From Microbacterium sp. ET2 (GTDB taxonomy: Bacteria > Actinomycetota > Actinomycetes > Actinomycetales > Microbacteriaceae): 64,000 nt of DNA. Below are positions 9,347 through 18,937 of the stretch, in pieces (position 1 is the first letter of the stretch; every line of letters starts with the position of its first letter). The stretch covers positions 3,162,001 to 3,226,000 of the forward strand of contig NZ_CP128170.1 of the NCBI RefSeq assembly GCF_030347395.1, read 5' to 3'. The notes beneath the pieces are model-generated. The model was not told the origin of the DNA. It searched no databases and saw only the letters and a list, made by a program, of their open reading frames with translations. A program made the translations under genes and the position numbers.

Positions 9347-10897
9347 ATGTCTACTCCCTCCTCCGCGCCCACCCTGGTCGCCCCCTCGCCCGCCGCCGTG
9401 GCCCGAGACGGCAGCGCCCGCACCTACGAGGTGCGCACTTTCGGCTGCCAGATGAACGTGCATGACTCCGAGCGCCTGTCGGGTTCGCTCGAGAGCGCGG
9501 GGTACCGGCCTGCGGGGCCTGGCGAGGAGGCCGACGTCGTGGTGATCAACACCTGCGCCGTCCGCGACAACGCCGCGGGCAAGCTCTACGGCACGCTCGG
9601 GCATCTGAAGTCGCGCAAAGACGTCCGCGAGGGGATGCAGATCGCCGTCGGTGGGTGCATGGCCCAGATGGACAAGCAGAGCGTCCTCGATAAAGCGCCG
9701 TGGGTGGACGTCGTCTTCGGCACCCACAACATGGGTTCGCTTCCGCGTCTTCTCGAGCGTGCACGCCACAATGAGGCGGCGGAGCTCGAGATCCTCGAGG
9801 CGCTCGAGGTGTTCCCGTCGACACTTCCCACCAAGCGCGACCACATCCACAGCGGATGGGTCTCGATCTCCGTCGGGTGCAACAACACGTGCACGTTCTG
9901 CATCGTTCCTCACCTCCGCGGCAAGGAGAAGGATCGACGTCCCGGCGACATCCTCAGTGAGATCCGGATGCTGGTCGACGACGGCGCGATCGAGGTCACC
10001 CTCCTCGGGCAGAACGTCAACAGCTACGGCGTCGAATTCGGTGACCGGCAGGCCTTCGGCAAGCTCCTCCGGGCCGCCGGCGGCATCGACGGTCTCGAGC
10101 GGATCCGCTTCACCAGCCCGCATCCCGCAGCGTTCACAGACGATGTGATCGACGCGATGGCCGAGACCCGCGCGGTCATGCCGCAGCTGCATATGCCGCT
10201 GCAGTCGGGCAGCGACCGGATCCTCAGGGCGATGCGACGGTCCTACCGCAGCGAGCGATTCCTCGGCATTCTCGATCGGGTGCGCGCCCGCATCCCGCAC
10301 GCGGCGATCACCACCGACATCATCGTCGGCTTCCCCGGCGAGACCGATGAGGATTTCGAAGACACCCTCCGCGTCGTCGAGCAGTCGCGCTTCGCCAGTG
10401 CCTTCACTTTCCAGTACTCCATCCGCGAGGGCACGCCGGCCGCGACGATGCCCGATCAGGTGCCGAAGGCCGTCGTGCAGGAGCGGTACGAGCGCCTCGT
10501 CGCCCTCCAGGAGCGCATCAGTCTCGAGGAGAATCAGAGGCAGCTCGGGCGCGAGGTCGAGGTGCTGGTTTCCAGCGGGGAGGGCAAGAAGGACGCGGCG
10601 ACCCACCGGCTGACCGGCCGTGCACAGGACAACCGACTGGTCCACTTCGAGGTACCCGGCGATTCTCCGCTTCCCCGCCCCGGCGACATCGTGACCGCGA
10701 CCATCACCCACGCCGCGCCCTTCCACCTGCTCGCTGACGCCCCCGCGGGCGATCGGCTCCGCCTCCGTCGCACGCGCGCGGGTGACGCGTGGGACAGGGC
10801 CCAGGCGGAGTCGTGCGCCGTGCCGACGCCGGGCGCCGGTGCGGGAGCACCCCGCGCCGTGTCGCTGGGGCTGCCCACCCTCCGAATCGGCGAGTGA
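9347..10897 (+). CDS. miaB: tRNA-2-methylthio-N6-dimethylallyladenosine synthase
   Basis: A 516-residue radical-SAM methylthiotransferase that modifies A37 of tRNAs reading UNN codons. The N-terminal cluster-binding cysteines are in TFGCQMN (Cys34), INTCAVRD and GGCMAQ. The radical-SAM motif is Cys178-xxx-Cys182-xx-Cys185 in GCNNTCTFC, and a TRAM domain closes the protein ([20 protein letters not shown] region). The substrate of MiaB is the product of MiaA, encoded immediately downstream with a GTGA overlap. Confidence 0.96.
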   Translation: MSTPSSAPTLVAPSPAAVARDGSARTYEVRTFGCQMNVHDSERLSGSLESAGYRPAGPGEEADVVVINTCAVRDNAAGKLYGTLGHLKSRKDVREGMQIAVGGCMAQMDKQSVLDKAPWVDVVFGTHNMGSLPRLLERARHNEAAELEILEALEVFPSTLPTKRDHIHSGWVSISVGCNNTCTFCIVPHLRGKEKDRRPGDILSEIRMLVDDGAIEVTLLGQNVNSYGVEFGDRQAFGKLLRAAGGIDGLERIRFTSPHPAAFTDDVIDAMAETRAVMPQLHMPLQSGSDRILRAMRRSYRSERFLGILDRVRARIPHAAITTDIIVGFPGETDEDFEDTLRVVEQSRFASAFTFQYSIREGTPAATMPDQVPKAVVQERYERLVALQERISLEENQRQLGREVEVLVSSGEGKKDAATHRLTGRAQDNRLVHFEVPGDSPLPRPGDIVTATITHAAPFHLLADAPAGDRLRLRRTRAGDAWDRAQAESCAVPTPGAGAGAPRAVSLGLPTLRIGE

Positions 10898-11853
10898 AGA
10901 CCGCGACCGACGCCTCCCCGCCCGACCGGGCGAGTGCCGAAGGCCCTCGGCTGTGGAGTGTCATCGGTGCGACGGGCACCGGCAAGTCGGCATTCGCGCT
11001 CGACCTGGTGGAGGCGCTGCGCGCTGCAGGTCGTGACGCGGAGGTCGTCGGAGCGGACGCGATGCAGCTGTACCGCGGCATGGACATCGGAACCGCCAAG
11101 ATCCCCGCGGGGGAGCGGCGCGGCATCCCGCATCACCTGCTCGACGTGCTCGACGTCACCGACGACGCAGCCGTTGCCTGGTACCAGTCCGCGGCACGTG
11201 AGGTCATCGTTTCCCTCCACGCGCGGGGCGCGGATGCAGTCCTGGTCGGCGGATCGGGGCTCTACGTCTCGGCGGTCCTGTTCGACTTCCGTTTCCCGCC
11301 ACGCGATGAGGCGCTACGGGAGCACCTCGAGGCCGAGCTCGACCGGGCCGGACCGGTCGCGCTGTACGACCGACTGCGGAGCGCAGACCCGGCAGCCGCC
11401 GCCCGGATAGACCCGCGCAACACGCGGCGGATCGTCCGAGCCCTCGAGGTGATTGGCCAGGGGAACAGCACGCACGGCGGCGCGCTTCCTGCGACGCAGA
11501 CCCTCTGGCATCCCCGCACCAGGCTCCTCGGTCTCCAGCGCGACCGTAGCGAACTCGTCGGCACCCTCGACCGCCGGGTCGAGCGGATGTGGGATGAGGG
11601 CCTGCTGGACGAGGTGGCGGATCTCCGTCGCGCGGGTCTCGAGCAGGGCACCACGGCGCCGCGGGCCATCGGCTACGCACAGGCCCTGGCAGAGGTACGC
11701 GGTGAGATCGACCGCCGCGAGGCGATCTCACAGACGCAGGTGCTCACGCGTCGCTACGCCCGGCGCCAGGTGTCGTGGTTCCGACGATACGAGGGGGTCA
11801 CGTGGATGGACGGCGCGACGGCGGGGGAGAGTCTGGCAGGCTCGGTGGTATGA
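10894..11853 (+). CDS. miaA: tRNA dimethylallyltransferase
   Basis: A 319-residue prenyltransferase adding a dimethylallyl group to A37 of tRNA, the step before MiaB. Walker A GATGTGKS is at residues 25-32, then [15 protein letters not shown] and VGGSGLYV, with the C-terminal [13 protein letters not shown] motif. The GTG at 10894 overlaps the miaB stop; the gene end overlaps the next acetyltransferase by ATGA. The three genes appear to be one transcript. Confidence 0.96.
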   Translation: MKTATDASPPDRASAEGPRLWSVIGATGTGKSAFALDLVEALRAAGRDAEVVGADAMQLYRGMDIGTAKIPAGERRGIPHHLLDVLDVTDDAAVAWYQSAAREVIVSLHARGADAVLVGGSGLYVSAVLFDFRFPPRDEALREHLEAELDRAGPVALYDRLRSADPAAAARIDPRNTRRIVRALEVIGQGNSTHGGALPATQTLWHPRTRLLGLQRDRSELVGTLDRRVERMWDEGLLDEVADLRRAGLEQGTTAPRAIGYAQALAEVRGEIDRREAISQTQVLTRRYARRQVSWFRRYEGVTWMDGATAGESLAGSVV

Positions 11854-12275
11854 GCCTGCAGATCCGGTCCTTCGCTCCTGGCGACACCGACGCGGTCGTC
11901 CTCCTGTGGCAGTCCACCGGTCTCACCCGGCCGTGGAACAACCCGTACCAGGACATCAGCCGGAAGCTGAGGGTTCAGCCCGAGCTCTTCCTCGTCGCGG
12001 TCGACGACGACGATCGCGTCGTCGGAACGGTCATGGCCGGCTACGACGGTCATCGCGGCTGGCTCTACTACCTCGCGAGCGACCCGCACCGCCGCGGCGA
12101 GGGCATCGCCCGAGGCCTGGTCGAGCGGGCCGAGGAGCTTCTCCTGGACATGGGATGCCCGAAGGTGCAGCTGATGGTGAGGCCCGAGAACGGGGTCGCC
12201 CAGGGCTTCTACGAGGCCCTCGGTTTCGAGCACTTCGACACCTGGGCGACGGGGAAGCGTCTGATCGAAGACTGA
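11850..12275 (+). CDS. GNAT family acetyltransferase, YpeA-like
   Basis: A 141-residue acetyltransferase with the pattern of YpeA-type proteins: WLYYLASDPHRRGEGIARGL holds the acetyl-CoA pyrophosphate loop (R-R-G-E-G-I-A), and LMVRPENGVAQGFYEALGFE is the conserved C-terminal strand and helix. The substrate is unknown. It is translationally coupled to miaA through an ATGA overlap. Confidence 0.9.
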   Translation: MSLQIRSFAPGDTDAVVLLWQSTGLTRPWNNPYQDISRKLRVQPELFLVAVDDDDRVVGTVMAGYDGHRGWLYYLASDPHRRGEGIARGLVERAEELLLDMGCPKVQLMVRPENGVAQGFYEALGFEHFDTWATGKRLIED

Positions 12276-12307
12276 GTCCCCGGGCGAGTTCTCACACGGT
12301 GGGCGCC

Positions 12308-12313
12308 TAGGCT
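12308..12313 (+). promoter_or_regulatory. -10 element TAGGCT, leaderless promoter of dapF
   Basis: TAGGCT ends 6 nt before the ATG at 12320, so the mRNA should begin at the start codon. Confidence 0.7.
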
Positions 12314-12319
12314 GGAGTC

Positions 12320-13171
12320 ATGCCTCATGCGGTGCCGTTCACGAAGGGCCACGGCACGGGAAACGACTTCGTCATCGTCGAAGATCCCGACGGCCGGCTC
12401 GATCTCTCGGATGACCAGGTGGCGGTCCTGTGCGACCGCCGCTTCGGCATCGGTGCGGACGGCATCCTGCGCGTCGTCCGCAGCGCATCCCTTCCCGAGG
12501 GGGCTGCGACCGCCGATGCGGAGTGGTTCATGGACTATCGCAACGCCGATGGCTCGGCGGCGGAGATGTGCGGCAACGGCATTCGCGTGTTCGCGCGCTA
12601 TCTCGAAGACGCCGGTCTCGCGCACTTCGACGGCCCCCTGGCCATCGGGACGAGAGCAGGGGTGAGGACGCTCACGCGCAGCGAGCTGGGCTACGAGGTA
12701 GACCTCGGGGAGTGGTCGGTGGACCCCGAGGAGACCCTCGTGCGCGCACGGGGACTGGACATTCCGCGGCCGGGGCTCGGCATCGACGTCGGTAATCCGC
12801 ACGTCGTGGTGGCGCTGCAGTCCGAGAGCGAGCTCGAGAAACTGGATCTCGGCGTTCGCCCGATGCTTCACCCCGACCCACCTGCGGGCGCGAACATCGA
12901 GTTCGTCGTCCCTGCAGACCCGCTCGTGCGCGACGGGATGGGGATCGTCCGGATGCGGGTGTTCGAACGGGGAGTGGGAGAGACGCTCAGCTGCGGCACC
13001 GGGGTCGCCGCGACCGCGCTCGCCGTGCGGCATTGGGCCGGCCGGGGTGCACCTGATCGCTGGAGCGTCCAGGTGCCCGGTGGCACGCTGGCCGTGCGGG
13101 TCGTGGAGGGGCGGGTTCTGCTGTCGGGTCCTGCCGCGCTGGTCTTCACCGGCGAGATCACCCTCGCCTGA
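12320..13171 (+). CDS. dapF: Diaminopimelate epimerase
   Basis: A 283-residue cofactor-independent epimerase converting LL- to meso-diaminopimelate for lysine and peptidoglycan. Both catalytic cysteines are present: Cys84 in EMCGNGIR and Cys225 in SCGTGVAA. The start is [12 protein letters not shown], typical of the family. It is convergent with a methyltransferase gene that ends only 10 nt away. Confidence 0.96.
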   Translation: MPHAVPFTKGHGTGNDFVIVEDPDGRLDLSDDQVAVLCDRRFGIGADGILRVVRSASLPEGAATADAEWFMDYRNADGSAAEMCGNGIRVFARYLEDAGLAHFDGPLAIGTRAGVRTLTRSELGYEVDLGEWSVDPEETLVRARGLDIPRPGLGIDVGNPHVVVALQSESELEKLDLGVRPMLHPDPPAGANIEFVVPADPLVRDGMGIVRMRVFERGVGETLSCGTGVAATALAVRHWAGRGAPDRWSVQVPGGTLAVRVVEGRVLLSGPAALVFTGEITLA

Positions 13172-13181
13172 TAGCGACGAC

Positions 13182-13823
13182 TCAGGGGAGCGCGATCGGT
13201 CCGGTCGGCGGTGTGCCGTGGCGGCGCACCCGGATGACGCGGAACCCCCGCCCGGTGGCGGCCCGATGCACGGAGAACCCCGGGTCGAGCGTCGCTGCCA
13301 GCCATCGCTGCAGTGAATCCGAGCCGAGATTGCGCTGGACGACGAGCCAGGCATCGGACCGTTCGTCGAGCCGGGGAATCCACCGCTCCAACAGACCGTG
13401 GAGCTCGGATTTCCCGACCCGGATCGGGGGGTTGGAGCGGATGGTGCGGAAGCCGATGTCATCGGGAACACCGTCGGGCGTCGCGGCGTTGACATTGTCG
13501 AGCCCCAGGGAATGGGCGTTGCGGCGCACCAGGTCCAGGGCCCGTTCGTTGACATCGACCGCCCATACGGTCGCGTGAGGCGAGGTCATCGCGAGAGACA
13601 ACGCGATCGGCCCCCACCCGCACCCGAGATCGAGCAGATTGCCGCCCGGCGGTGAGGGCGGCGTGTTGGCCAGCAGAACCGAGGTTCCACCGTCCAGGCG
13701 GTCGGGGCTGAACACACCTCCCGCGGTGGTGACCTCCACCTCCTGGCCGGCGAGCACCACGCGTATCCGACGCAGATTCTCGGGGCTTGCGGGCGACGCG
13801 CTGAAGTAGTGGTCGCTCCCCAT
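13182..13823 (-). CDS. Class I SAM methyltransferase, RsmC/RlmG-like
   Basis: A 213-residue methyltransferase with the SAM-binding motif LLDLGCGWGP and the catalytic NPPI motif (SNPPIRVG) found in enzymes methylating guanine N2 of rRNA. It resembles only the catalytic C-terminal half of RsmC/RlmG, so the exact rRNA target is open. The frame continues upstream; the ATG at 13823 (MGSDHYF) is chosen because TACGCT lies 8 nt before it and the upstream residues look non-coding. Confidence 0.85.
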   Translation of the reverse strand: MGSDHYFSASPASPENLRRIRVVLAGQEVEVTTAGGVFSPDRLDGGTSVLLANTPPSPPGGNLLDLGCGWGPIALSLAMTSPHATVWAVDVNERALDLVRRNAHSLGLDNVNAATPDGVPDDIGFRTIRSNPPIRVGKSELHGLLERWIPRLDERSDAWLVVQRNLGSDSLQRWLAATLDPGFSVHRAATGRGFRVIRVRRHGTPPTGPIALP

Positions 13824-13831
13824 GGCTGTCG

Positions 13832-13837
13832 AGCGTA
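13832..13837 (-). promoter_or_regulatory. -10 element TACGCT of the methyltransferase gene
   Basis: Read on the minus strand, TACGCT ends 8 nt before the ATG at 13823, consistent with a leaderless or nearly leaderless transcript. Confidence 0.55.
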
Positions 13838-13945
13838 GCGGAGGTGGTCTCCGGCGCGGGAGGCTAGAGTCGACGAATCCCTTTCCGCAGACGGATGTCC
13901 CGCCCGACGCCTGCATCACATTCGCGGATCATCCGGAAGGACCCC

Positions 13946-15481
13946 ATGACAGAACAGACCCCCACCGGCGACGCCGTCGACCCGGTCGACCGCGTGCTGG
14001 CGCGCGCGGAGACCCGCAGCGGCGCTCGAGCCACCACCTTCCCCGACGCAGGATCCCGCACCCTGGCTCCTGCCCAGGCGCTTCAGGACGCCTCGACGGT
14101 CGTCTCCGACGATTCTGACGGCGACCAGTGGGATCGCGAGGAGCGGGCGGCGCTGCGCCGCGTACCCGGGCTCTCGACCGAGCTCGAGGACGTCACCGAG
14201 GTCGAATACCGTCAGCTGAGACTGGAGAACGTCGTGCTGGTGGGCGTGCACCCCCAGGGCGAACAGGAGGAGGCGGAGAATTCGCTGCGCGAACTGGCCG
14301 CCCTCGCCGAGACGGCGGGCGCCGTCGTGCTCGACGGTGTGCTCCAGCGTCGTCCGAACCCCGACCCGGCGACCTATGTCGGACGCGGCAAGGCTGAAGA
14401 GCTGCGCGACATCGTCGCCGCCGCCGGGGCGGACACCGTCGTCGCCGACGCCGAGCTGGCCCCCAGTCAGCGGCGTGCGCTCGAAGACGTCGTGAAGGTG
14501 AAGGTGATCGATCGCACCGCCGTCATCCTCGACATCTTCAGCCAGCACGCCAAGAGCCGCGAAGGCAAGGCCCAGGTCGAACTCGCCCAACTCGAATACC
14601 TCCTCCCGCGCCTGCGCGGGTGGGGTGAGTCGATGAGCCGCCAGGCGGGCGGCCAGGTGGGTGCTGCGGGTGCCGGGATGGGGTCGCGTGGCCCGGGTGA
14701 GACGAAGATCGAACTGGACCGACGCCGTATCCGCACGCGGATGGCGCACCTCCGGCGCCAGATCCGTCAGTTCGCCCCTGCGCGCGATGCCAAGCGCGCC
14801 GAGCGCAAACGGAACACCATCCCGTCGGTGGCGATCGCGGGATACACCAACGCCGGGAAGTCCAGTCTGCTCAACAGGCTCACACGCGCCGGCGTTCTCG
14901 TCGAGAACGCGCTGTTCGCGACGCTGGATGCCACGGTGCGCCGCTCCGAGACATCCGACAGCCGGGTCTACACGATCTCCGACACCGTCGGGTTCGTCCG
15001 GAACCTCCCGCACCAGCTCGTCGAGGCTTTCCGCTCGACGCTGGAAGAGGTCGGAGGCGCCGATGTGATCGTGCACGTCGTCGACGGTGCGCACCCCGAT
15101 CCCGGGGCGCAGCTGCAGACCGTGCGGGATGTGATCGGCGATGTCGGTGCGCGCGATACGCGCGAGATCGTGGTGTTCAACAAGGCCGACCTCGTCGACG
15201 ACGACACCCGACTGGTGCTTCGGGGCCTCGCGCCCGACGCCCACTTCGTGTCCTCGCGCACCGGCGAGGGGATCGACGACCTGCGGATGGCGATCGAAGA
15301 CGCCCTCCCGCTTCCCGCCGTGGAGATGCAGGCTGTGGTTCCGTATGACCGCGGTGACCTGGTGTCAGCCGCACACGACTCCGGTCTCATCCTCGCCGAG
15401 GAGCACCGCGCGGAGGGAACGTACCTCCACGCGCACGTCGGTGAACGACTCGCCGCCGAACTCGCGCCGTTCCGCATCTGA
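13946..15481 (+). CDS. hflX: GTPase HflX
   Basis: A 511-residue ribosome-associated GTPase that splits stalled or hibernating ribosomes. An N-terminal HflX domain (QRRPNPDPATYVGRGKAEEL) and the arginine-rich RGPGETKIELDRRRIRTR helix precede the G domain with P-loop GYTNAGKS at residues 299-306, DTVGFVR and NKADLV. I choose ATG 13946 over the in-frame ATG at 13895 because GGAAGG (13935-13940) lies 5 nt before it. The gene is convergent with an S9 peptidase through a shared hairpin. Confidence 0.95.
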   Translation: MTEQTPTGDAVDPVDRVLARAETRSGARATTFPDAGSRTLAPAQALQDASTVVSDDSDGDQWDREERAALRRVPGLSTELEDVTEVEYRQLRLENVVLVGVHPQGEQEEAENSLRELAALAETAGAVVLDGVLQRRPNPDPATYVGRGKAEELRDIVAAAGADTVVADAELAPSQRRALEDVVKVKVIDRTAVILDIFSQHAKSREGKAQVELAQLEYLLPRLRGWGESMSRQAGGQVGAAGAGMGSRGPGETKIELDRRRIRTRMAHLRRQIRQFAPARDAKRAERKRNTIPSVAIAGYTNAGKSSLLNRLTRAGVLVENALFATLDATVRRSETSDSRVYTISDTVGFVRNLPHQLVEAFRSTLEEVGGADVIVHVVDGAHPDPGAQLQTVRDVIGDVGARDTREIVVFNKADLVDDDTRLVLRGLAPDAHFVSSRTGEGIDDLRMAIEDALPLPAVEMQAVVPYDRGDLVSAAHDSGLILAEEHRAEGTYLHAHVGERLAAELAPFRI

Positions 15482-15496
15482 CGGGCCCCGCCTGCG

Positions 15497-15522
15497 GATC
15501 CGAGCGGTCAGCCGTTCGGATC
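15497..15522. terminator. Bidirectional terminator between hflX and the S9 peptidase
   Basis: An 11-bp stem with one G-T pair: GATCCGAGCGG (15497-15507) and CCGTTCGGATC (15512-15522), loop TCAG. The loop contains the stop codon of the leftward peptidase gene. Confidence 0.7.
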
Positions 15523-17487
15523 GAGGTCGAGTGGCGGGACATCGTCCGGCGGGAAACCGAAGGCGGCGCCCAGGAAGGCCAGCTCCGAGCGGACCATGTC
15601 GACGACGGTCTCGCTCCGCCGGAAGCCGTGCCCTTCACCCGGGTAGAGGACGTAGGCGTGCGGCACGCCTCCGGCTCGCAGTGCGTCGCGGATGGCCTCT
15701 GATTGCGAGGGTGGGACGACGGCGTCATCCGCCCCCTGGAGGAGCAGGACGGGGACCTGGATGCGGTGGGCGTGGGTCAGTGGTGACCGCTCCAGGTAGA
15801 CCGCCTCGCTGTCGGGCAGTGGCCCGATGAGGCCGTCGAGGTAGCGCGCTTCGAAGTCGTGGGTCTCGGCCGCGAGCAGCCGGGCATCGGCGACGCCGTA
15901 TCGCGAGATGCCGGCGCTGAACGCGTCGGAGGCGACGAGCGCTCCGAGCACCGTCCAGCCGCCTGCCGATCCACCGGCGATCGCGATCCGGGCGGGGTCT
16001 GCGGTGCCGTCGGCGGCGAGGGATCGGGCGATGTCGACGACGTCGTCGACATCGACGACGCCCCACTGGCCGCGCAGTCGTTCGCGATAGTCGCGGCCGA
16101 ACCCACTGGAGCCTCCGTAGTTGACCTCGATGACGCCGATCCCACGCGACGTCAGGAAGAGCGTCTTGGGGCTCACCACTCCGGGTGCGTGGGCGGTCGG
16201 GCCGCCGTGGACGAGCACGACGTACGGCGGAAGGGCGTCGGGCGGTCCCTGCACCTGAGGGTGGGTCGGGGGGAAATCGACCGCGTGGACGACCCCGTGG
16301 CGTCCATCGATGGCGAACTGTCTAGGGCGGGGCACCCAAGGGGAGACGTCGTCGTCCTTCCAGCGTCCGCCGGTGAGGAGGTGGACGCCCGGGCGGGACG
16401 GCTCGCTCAGATCGACGCGCCAGAGCCCGGGTGGAGCGTCCTCCGGGCTTCCGGACACCAGGACGTCCGTGCCGTCGGCATCCTCCACCAGGAGGCCACC
16501 GACCGCAGGAATCGGGATGGCGGTGACCACGCCGCCCGAGGAGATGTGGACGAGCTCGTCCCGGCCGCGTGTGCGCACCGCCACGACGGCGTCGCCGAGC
16601 GGCGCGAACCACCGTGATCCGAGCACCCACAGCGGACCTCCGGTGTCGCGCTCATCCGGGGCGATCGCGTGCGGTCGGTCGCCCGGGGAAGCGAGACGGT
16701 GAAGGTTCCAGTACCCGTTCGCGTCGTCGACGTACAGCAGGGCGCCGTCGGCCGTCCATTCGGGCTGGAGAGCGGCGGAGGTGCCTCCGGCGACGCGACG
16801 CCCCGCCGGGTCTGCGTCGTCGAGCCGGCGTACTCTCACCTCGGCTCGGTCCCAGGGCATGTGGGGGTGGTTCCACGCCAGCCACGCGAGTGCGGATCCG
16901 TCGGGGGAGAGCGTGGGCTGCGCAACGAAGTCGCTCCCCGCCGTCAACGAGGTCACGCGGTCGATGTCGTCTGCGGCGGACCCGTCCAGAGGGATCTCGA
17001 CGATGTCGTGGCTCACCGACGCGCCGAGGACCTCTCGGACTGCGAGCAGCCGCCCCTCGGACACACGGAGACCTCCGAGTGCCTGTTCCGGCACGGTGGG
17101 GGTCAGCGGCGTGGGCGTCGATCCGGGAGTGAGGAGCCACACCCGCTGATCCGACTTCTCCACGAAGACCAGCCCGCCGTCCGGTGTGACGCTCCACGCT
17201 CCGCCGCCATACTCGTGCACACGCGAGCGGACGTTCCAGGGAGCGGGAAGCAGCGTGTCGATCCGGGAGCCCGTCCCGGACGCCCGGGGTGAACGCCGGA
17301 CGGTCGTCCGCCCCTGCTCTTCCGGGACCGTCTCGGCCCACCAGACCTCATCTCCGACGAACCGAGCGCCGTCCAGCCGCGGCGACGCGGCTGCCACGGC
17401 ATCCGCTGTGATACGGGAGGGCCAGGTGCCGAACGGGAGCGTGCGGGCCGGGGCGGACGCGGAGTCGGGGGGGAGAGGCTCGACCAT
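15508..17487 (-). CDS. Prolyl oligopeptidase family serine peptidase (S9)
   Basis: A 659-residue protein with an N-terminal beta-propeller-like part (repeated DGSALAWLAW, EPEWTADGALLYV-type blades) and a C-terminal alpha/beta hydrolase. The catalytic serine is in GGSAGGW, the aspartate in QGADDAVVPP and the histidine in GEGHGF. No signal peptide is seen, so it is probably a cytoplasmic dipeptidyl-peptidase/acylaminoacyl-peptidase type enzyme; the substrate is unknown. TAGCGT lies 6 nt before its ATG. Confidence 0.92.
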   Translation of the reverse strand: MVEPLPPDSASAPARTLPFGTWPSRITADAVAAASPRLDGARFVGDEVWWAETVPEEQGRTTVRRSPRASGTGSRIDTLLPAPWNVRSRVHEYGGGAWSVTPDGGLVFVEKSDQRVWLLTPGSTPTPLTPTVPEQALGGLRVSEGRLLAVREVLGASVSHDIVEIPLDGSAADDIDRVTSLTAGSDFVAQPTLSPDGSALAWLAWNHPHMPWDRAEVRVRRLDDADPAGRRVAGGTSAALQPEWTADGALLYVDDANGYWNLHRLASPGDRPHAIAPDERDTGGPLWVLGSRWFAPLGDAVVAVRTRGRDELVHISSGGVVTAIPIPAVGGLLVEDADGTDVLVSGSPEDAPPGLWRVDLSEPSRPGVHLLTGGRWKDDDVSPWVPRPRQFAIDGRHGVVHAVDFPPTHPQVQGPPDALPPYVVLVHGGPTAHAPGVVSPKTLFLTSRGIGVIEVNYGGSSGFGRDYRERLRGQWGVVDVDDVVDIARSLAADGTADPARIAIAGGSAGGWTVLGALVASDAFSAGISRYGVADARLLAAETHDFEARYLDGLIGPLPDSEAVYLERSPLTHAHRIQVPVLLLQGADDAVVPPSQSEAIRDALRAGGVPHAYVLYPGEGHGFRRSETVVDMVRSELAFLGAAFGFPPDDVPPLDLDPNG

Positions 17488-17493
17488 GCTCCT

Positions 17494-17499
17494 ACGCTA
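17494..17499 (-). promoter_or_regulatory. -10 element TAGCGT, leaderless promoter of the S9 peptidase
   Basis: On the minus strand TAGCGT ends 6 nt before the ATG at 17487. The AGGAG between them is too close to the start to act as a ribosome site. Confidence 0.6.
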
Positions 17500-17530
17500 C
17501 GGGCCCTGCTCCCAAGACGGTCGAACGAGG

Positions 17531-18205
17531 TCAGACCGCGCGGAGGATCGCCACGACCTTGCCCAGGATGATCGCCTCGTCACCCAGGATGGGCTCGAAG
17601 GCGGTGTTGCGGGGGAGCAGCCAGGTGTGGCCGTCGCGCTGACGGAAGGTCTTGACGGTCGCTTCGCCGTCGAGCATGGCGGCGACGATCTCCCCGTTCT
17701 CGGCCGTGCCCTGCGCACGCACGACGACCCAGTCGCCGTCGCAGATGGCCGCGTCGATCATCGAGTCACCCGCGACCTTCAGCATGAACAGCTCGCCCTT
17801 GCCGACGAGCTGGCGGGGGAGGGGGAAGACCTCCTCGACCTGCTGATCCGCCGTGATCGGCACGCCGGCGGCGATGCGCCCCACCAGCGGGACGAGGGCG
17901 GCGTCGCCCACGGCGGGGGTCCGATCGGCGGGGTTCTCCGCAGCGGTACCGGGGAGGTCGATGAGCACCTCCATGGCCCGGGTCTTGCCCGGGTCGCGCC
18001 GGAGGTATCCGCTCAACTCGAGCTGGTTGAGCTGATGGGTGACGCTGGACAGCGACTTCAGGCCGACGGCGTCGCCGATCTCGCGCATGCTCGGCGGATA
18101 GCCGTGGCGGGCGATCGAGCGCTGGATCACCTCGAGGATGGCCATCTGCTTGTCGCTCAGGCTCTTGCGACGCCGCGTCTGCGGCTTGGTGTTCGGCTCG
18201 CTCAT
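17531..18205 (-). CDS. lexA: SOS repressor LexA
   Basis: A 224-residue repressor. The N-terminal winged helix spans about residues 15-80 ([20 protein letters not shown] is the recognition helix region). Self-cleavage site Ala113-Gly114 lies in IAAGVP, and the catalytic dyad is Ser148 (GDSM) and Lys185 (ATVKTF). It is divergent from a LysM gene whose promoter carries a LexA-type box. I could not confidently place the lexA promoter itself; a direct repeat TCGAACGATCGAAC on the minus strand near 18351-18364 is only a half-match to a LexA site. Confidence 0.96.
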   Translation of the reverse strand: MSEPNTKPQTRRRKSLSDKQMAILEVIQRSIARHGYPPSMREIGDAVGLKSLSSVTHQLNQLELSGYLRRDPGKTRAMEVLIDLPGTAAENPADRTPAVGDAALVPLVGRIAAGVPITADQQVEEVFPLPRQLVGKGELFMLKVAGDSMIDAAICDGDWVVVRAQGTAENGEIVAAMLDGEATVKTFRQRDGHTWLLPRNTAFEPILGDEAIILGKVVAILRAV

Positions 18206-18380
18206 GTCTGCTCCTGTCTCCCCGGAATCCTCCCGGGCCCCCTGCGGCGTGATCGTCGCGTCTTCGAATGTCGGAGGTCGGTGGTGAGGTGTCCTTATCG
18301 AAACCGTATCCGGTTCCGATCGGTGTCCACCGGACCTCGCTCGCGTGTCGCGTTCGATCGTTCGACGGATTCCGACCCGC
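18206..18380. other. lexA upstream region
   Basis: The 299-nt gap between lexA and the LysM gene holds an inverted repeat CGAAACCG/CGGTTCCG (18299-18318, 7 of 8 pairs, 4-nt spacer) that could regulate lexA, plus the direct repeat of LexA half-sites near 18351-18364. Neither is a convincing full LexA box. The right-hand part contains the LysM promoter. Confidence 0.35.
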
Positions 18381-18412
18381 TTGACAGCATTTCACATCGA
18401 AGATAGGTTCGG
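18381..18412 (+). promoter_or_regulatory. SOS-controlled sigma-70-type promoter of the LysM gene
   Basis: TTGACA (18381-18386) and TAGGTT (18404-18409) are separated by exactly 17 nt. A LexA-type box TCGAA-G-ATAG-GTTCG-G (18397-18412; 10 of 12 consensus positions) covers the -10 element, so LexA binding would block transcription. Confidence 0.8.
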
Positions 18413-18504
18413 AAGAGAGGTTCGCATCCGCCGGTCCCGGCCGACGGGCGGATGCGAACCCAGGCCCGAAACGACACCGGCTCAGCCGGGAACGGGAGTA
18501 CACG

Positions 18505-18897
18505 ATGAGCGCGATCACGATTTCGACGGGCACCATGCCTGGGGCGATGACGGGCACGGCGGCCGGCGCCGGCACAGCCGCAACGCGGCTGCGGCTGACC
18601 GCGCGCGGACGCCGTGTCCTTCTGTCTCTCGCCGCGCTCCCTGCCGTCGTCGCGCTGAGCGCCGCGATGATCAGCGGTGGGTCGGCGCTCGCCACTCGCG
18701 CCGACGGTGCGCCGGCGGGGTCCTTCGACACCGTCACGGTGCAGGCGGGTGACTCTCTCTGGGCGATCGCCGAGCGAGTGGCCCCGGCGGCAGATCCGCG
18801 GGACGTGGTGGCGGCCTTCAGCCGTCTCAACGGCCTCGAGGCCGGTCTCGTGTCGGCCGGGCAGCAACTGGCGATCCCCGCGGAGTACGCCGACTGA
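18505..18897 (+). CDS. LysM-domain membrane protein, SOS cell-division inhibitor type
   Basis: A 130-residue protein: a Thr/Ala/Gly-rich cytoplasmic tail (1-36), one membrane segment (about 38-58) and an extracytoplasmic LysM domain (about 75-125; VQAGDSLWAIAERVAP and VSAGQQLAIP). A LysM membrane protein divergent from lexA under a LexA box matches YneA of Bacillus, DivS of Corynebacterium and Rv2719c of mycobacteria, which delay division after DNA damage. The role is inferred from architecture, position and promoter. GGGAG precedes the ATG. Confidence 0.85.
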   Translation: MSAITISTGTMPGAMTGTAAGAGTAATRLRLTARGRRVLLSLAALPAVVALSAAMISGGSALATRADGAPAGSFDTVTVQAGDSLWAIAERVAPAADPRDVVAAFSRLNGLEAGLVSAGQQLAIPAEYAD

Positions 18898-18904
18898 CCT
18901 GGAT

Positions 18905-18920
18905 GCCCGGCCCGCCGGGC
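18905..18920 (+). terminator. Hairpin after the LysM gene
   Basis: GCCCGG (18905-18910) pairs with CCGGGC (18915-18920) around CCCG. It lies 7 nt after the LysM stop and 4 nt before the hisC -10 element, so it can separate the two units. Confidence 0.5.
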
Positions 18921-18924
18921 GCCG

Positions 18925-18930
18925 TACGAT
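18925..18930 (+). promoter_or_regulatory. -10 element TACGAT, leaderless promoter of hisC
   Basis: TACGAT ends 7 nt before the GTG at 18938 and supports that start. Confidence 0.65.
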
Positions 18931-18937
18931 GGGAAGG

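Noticed and set aside
18351..18364. A second LexA box upstream of lexA
   Set aside because: The sequence is a direct repeat of TCGAAC half-sites, not the inverted TCGAAC-N4-GTTCGA arrangement. It is noted only as a weak possibility.
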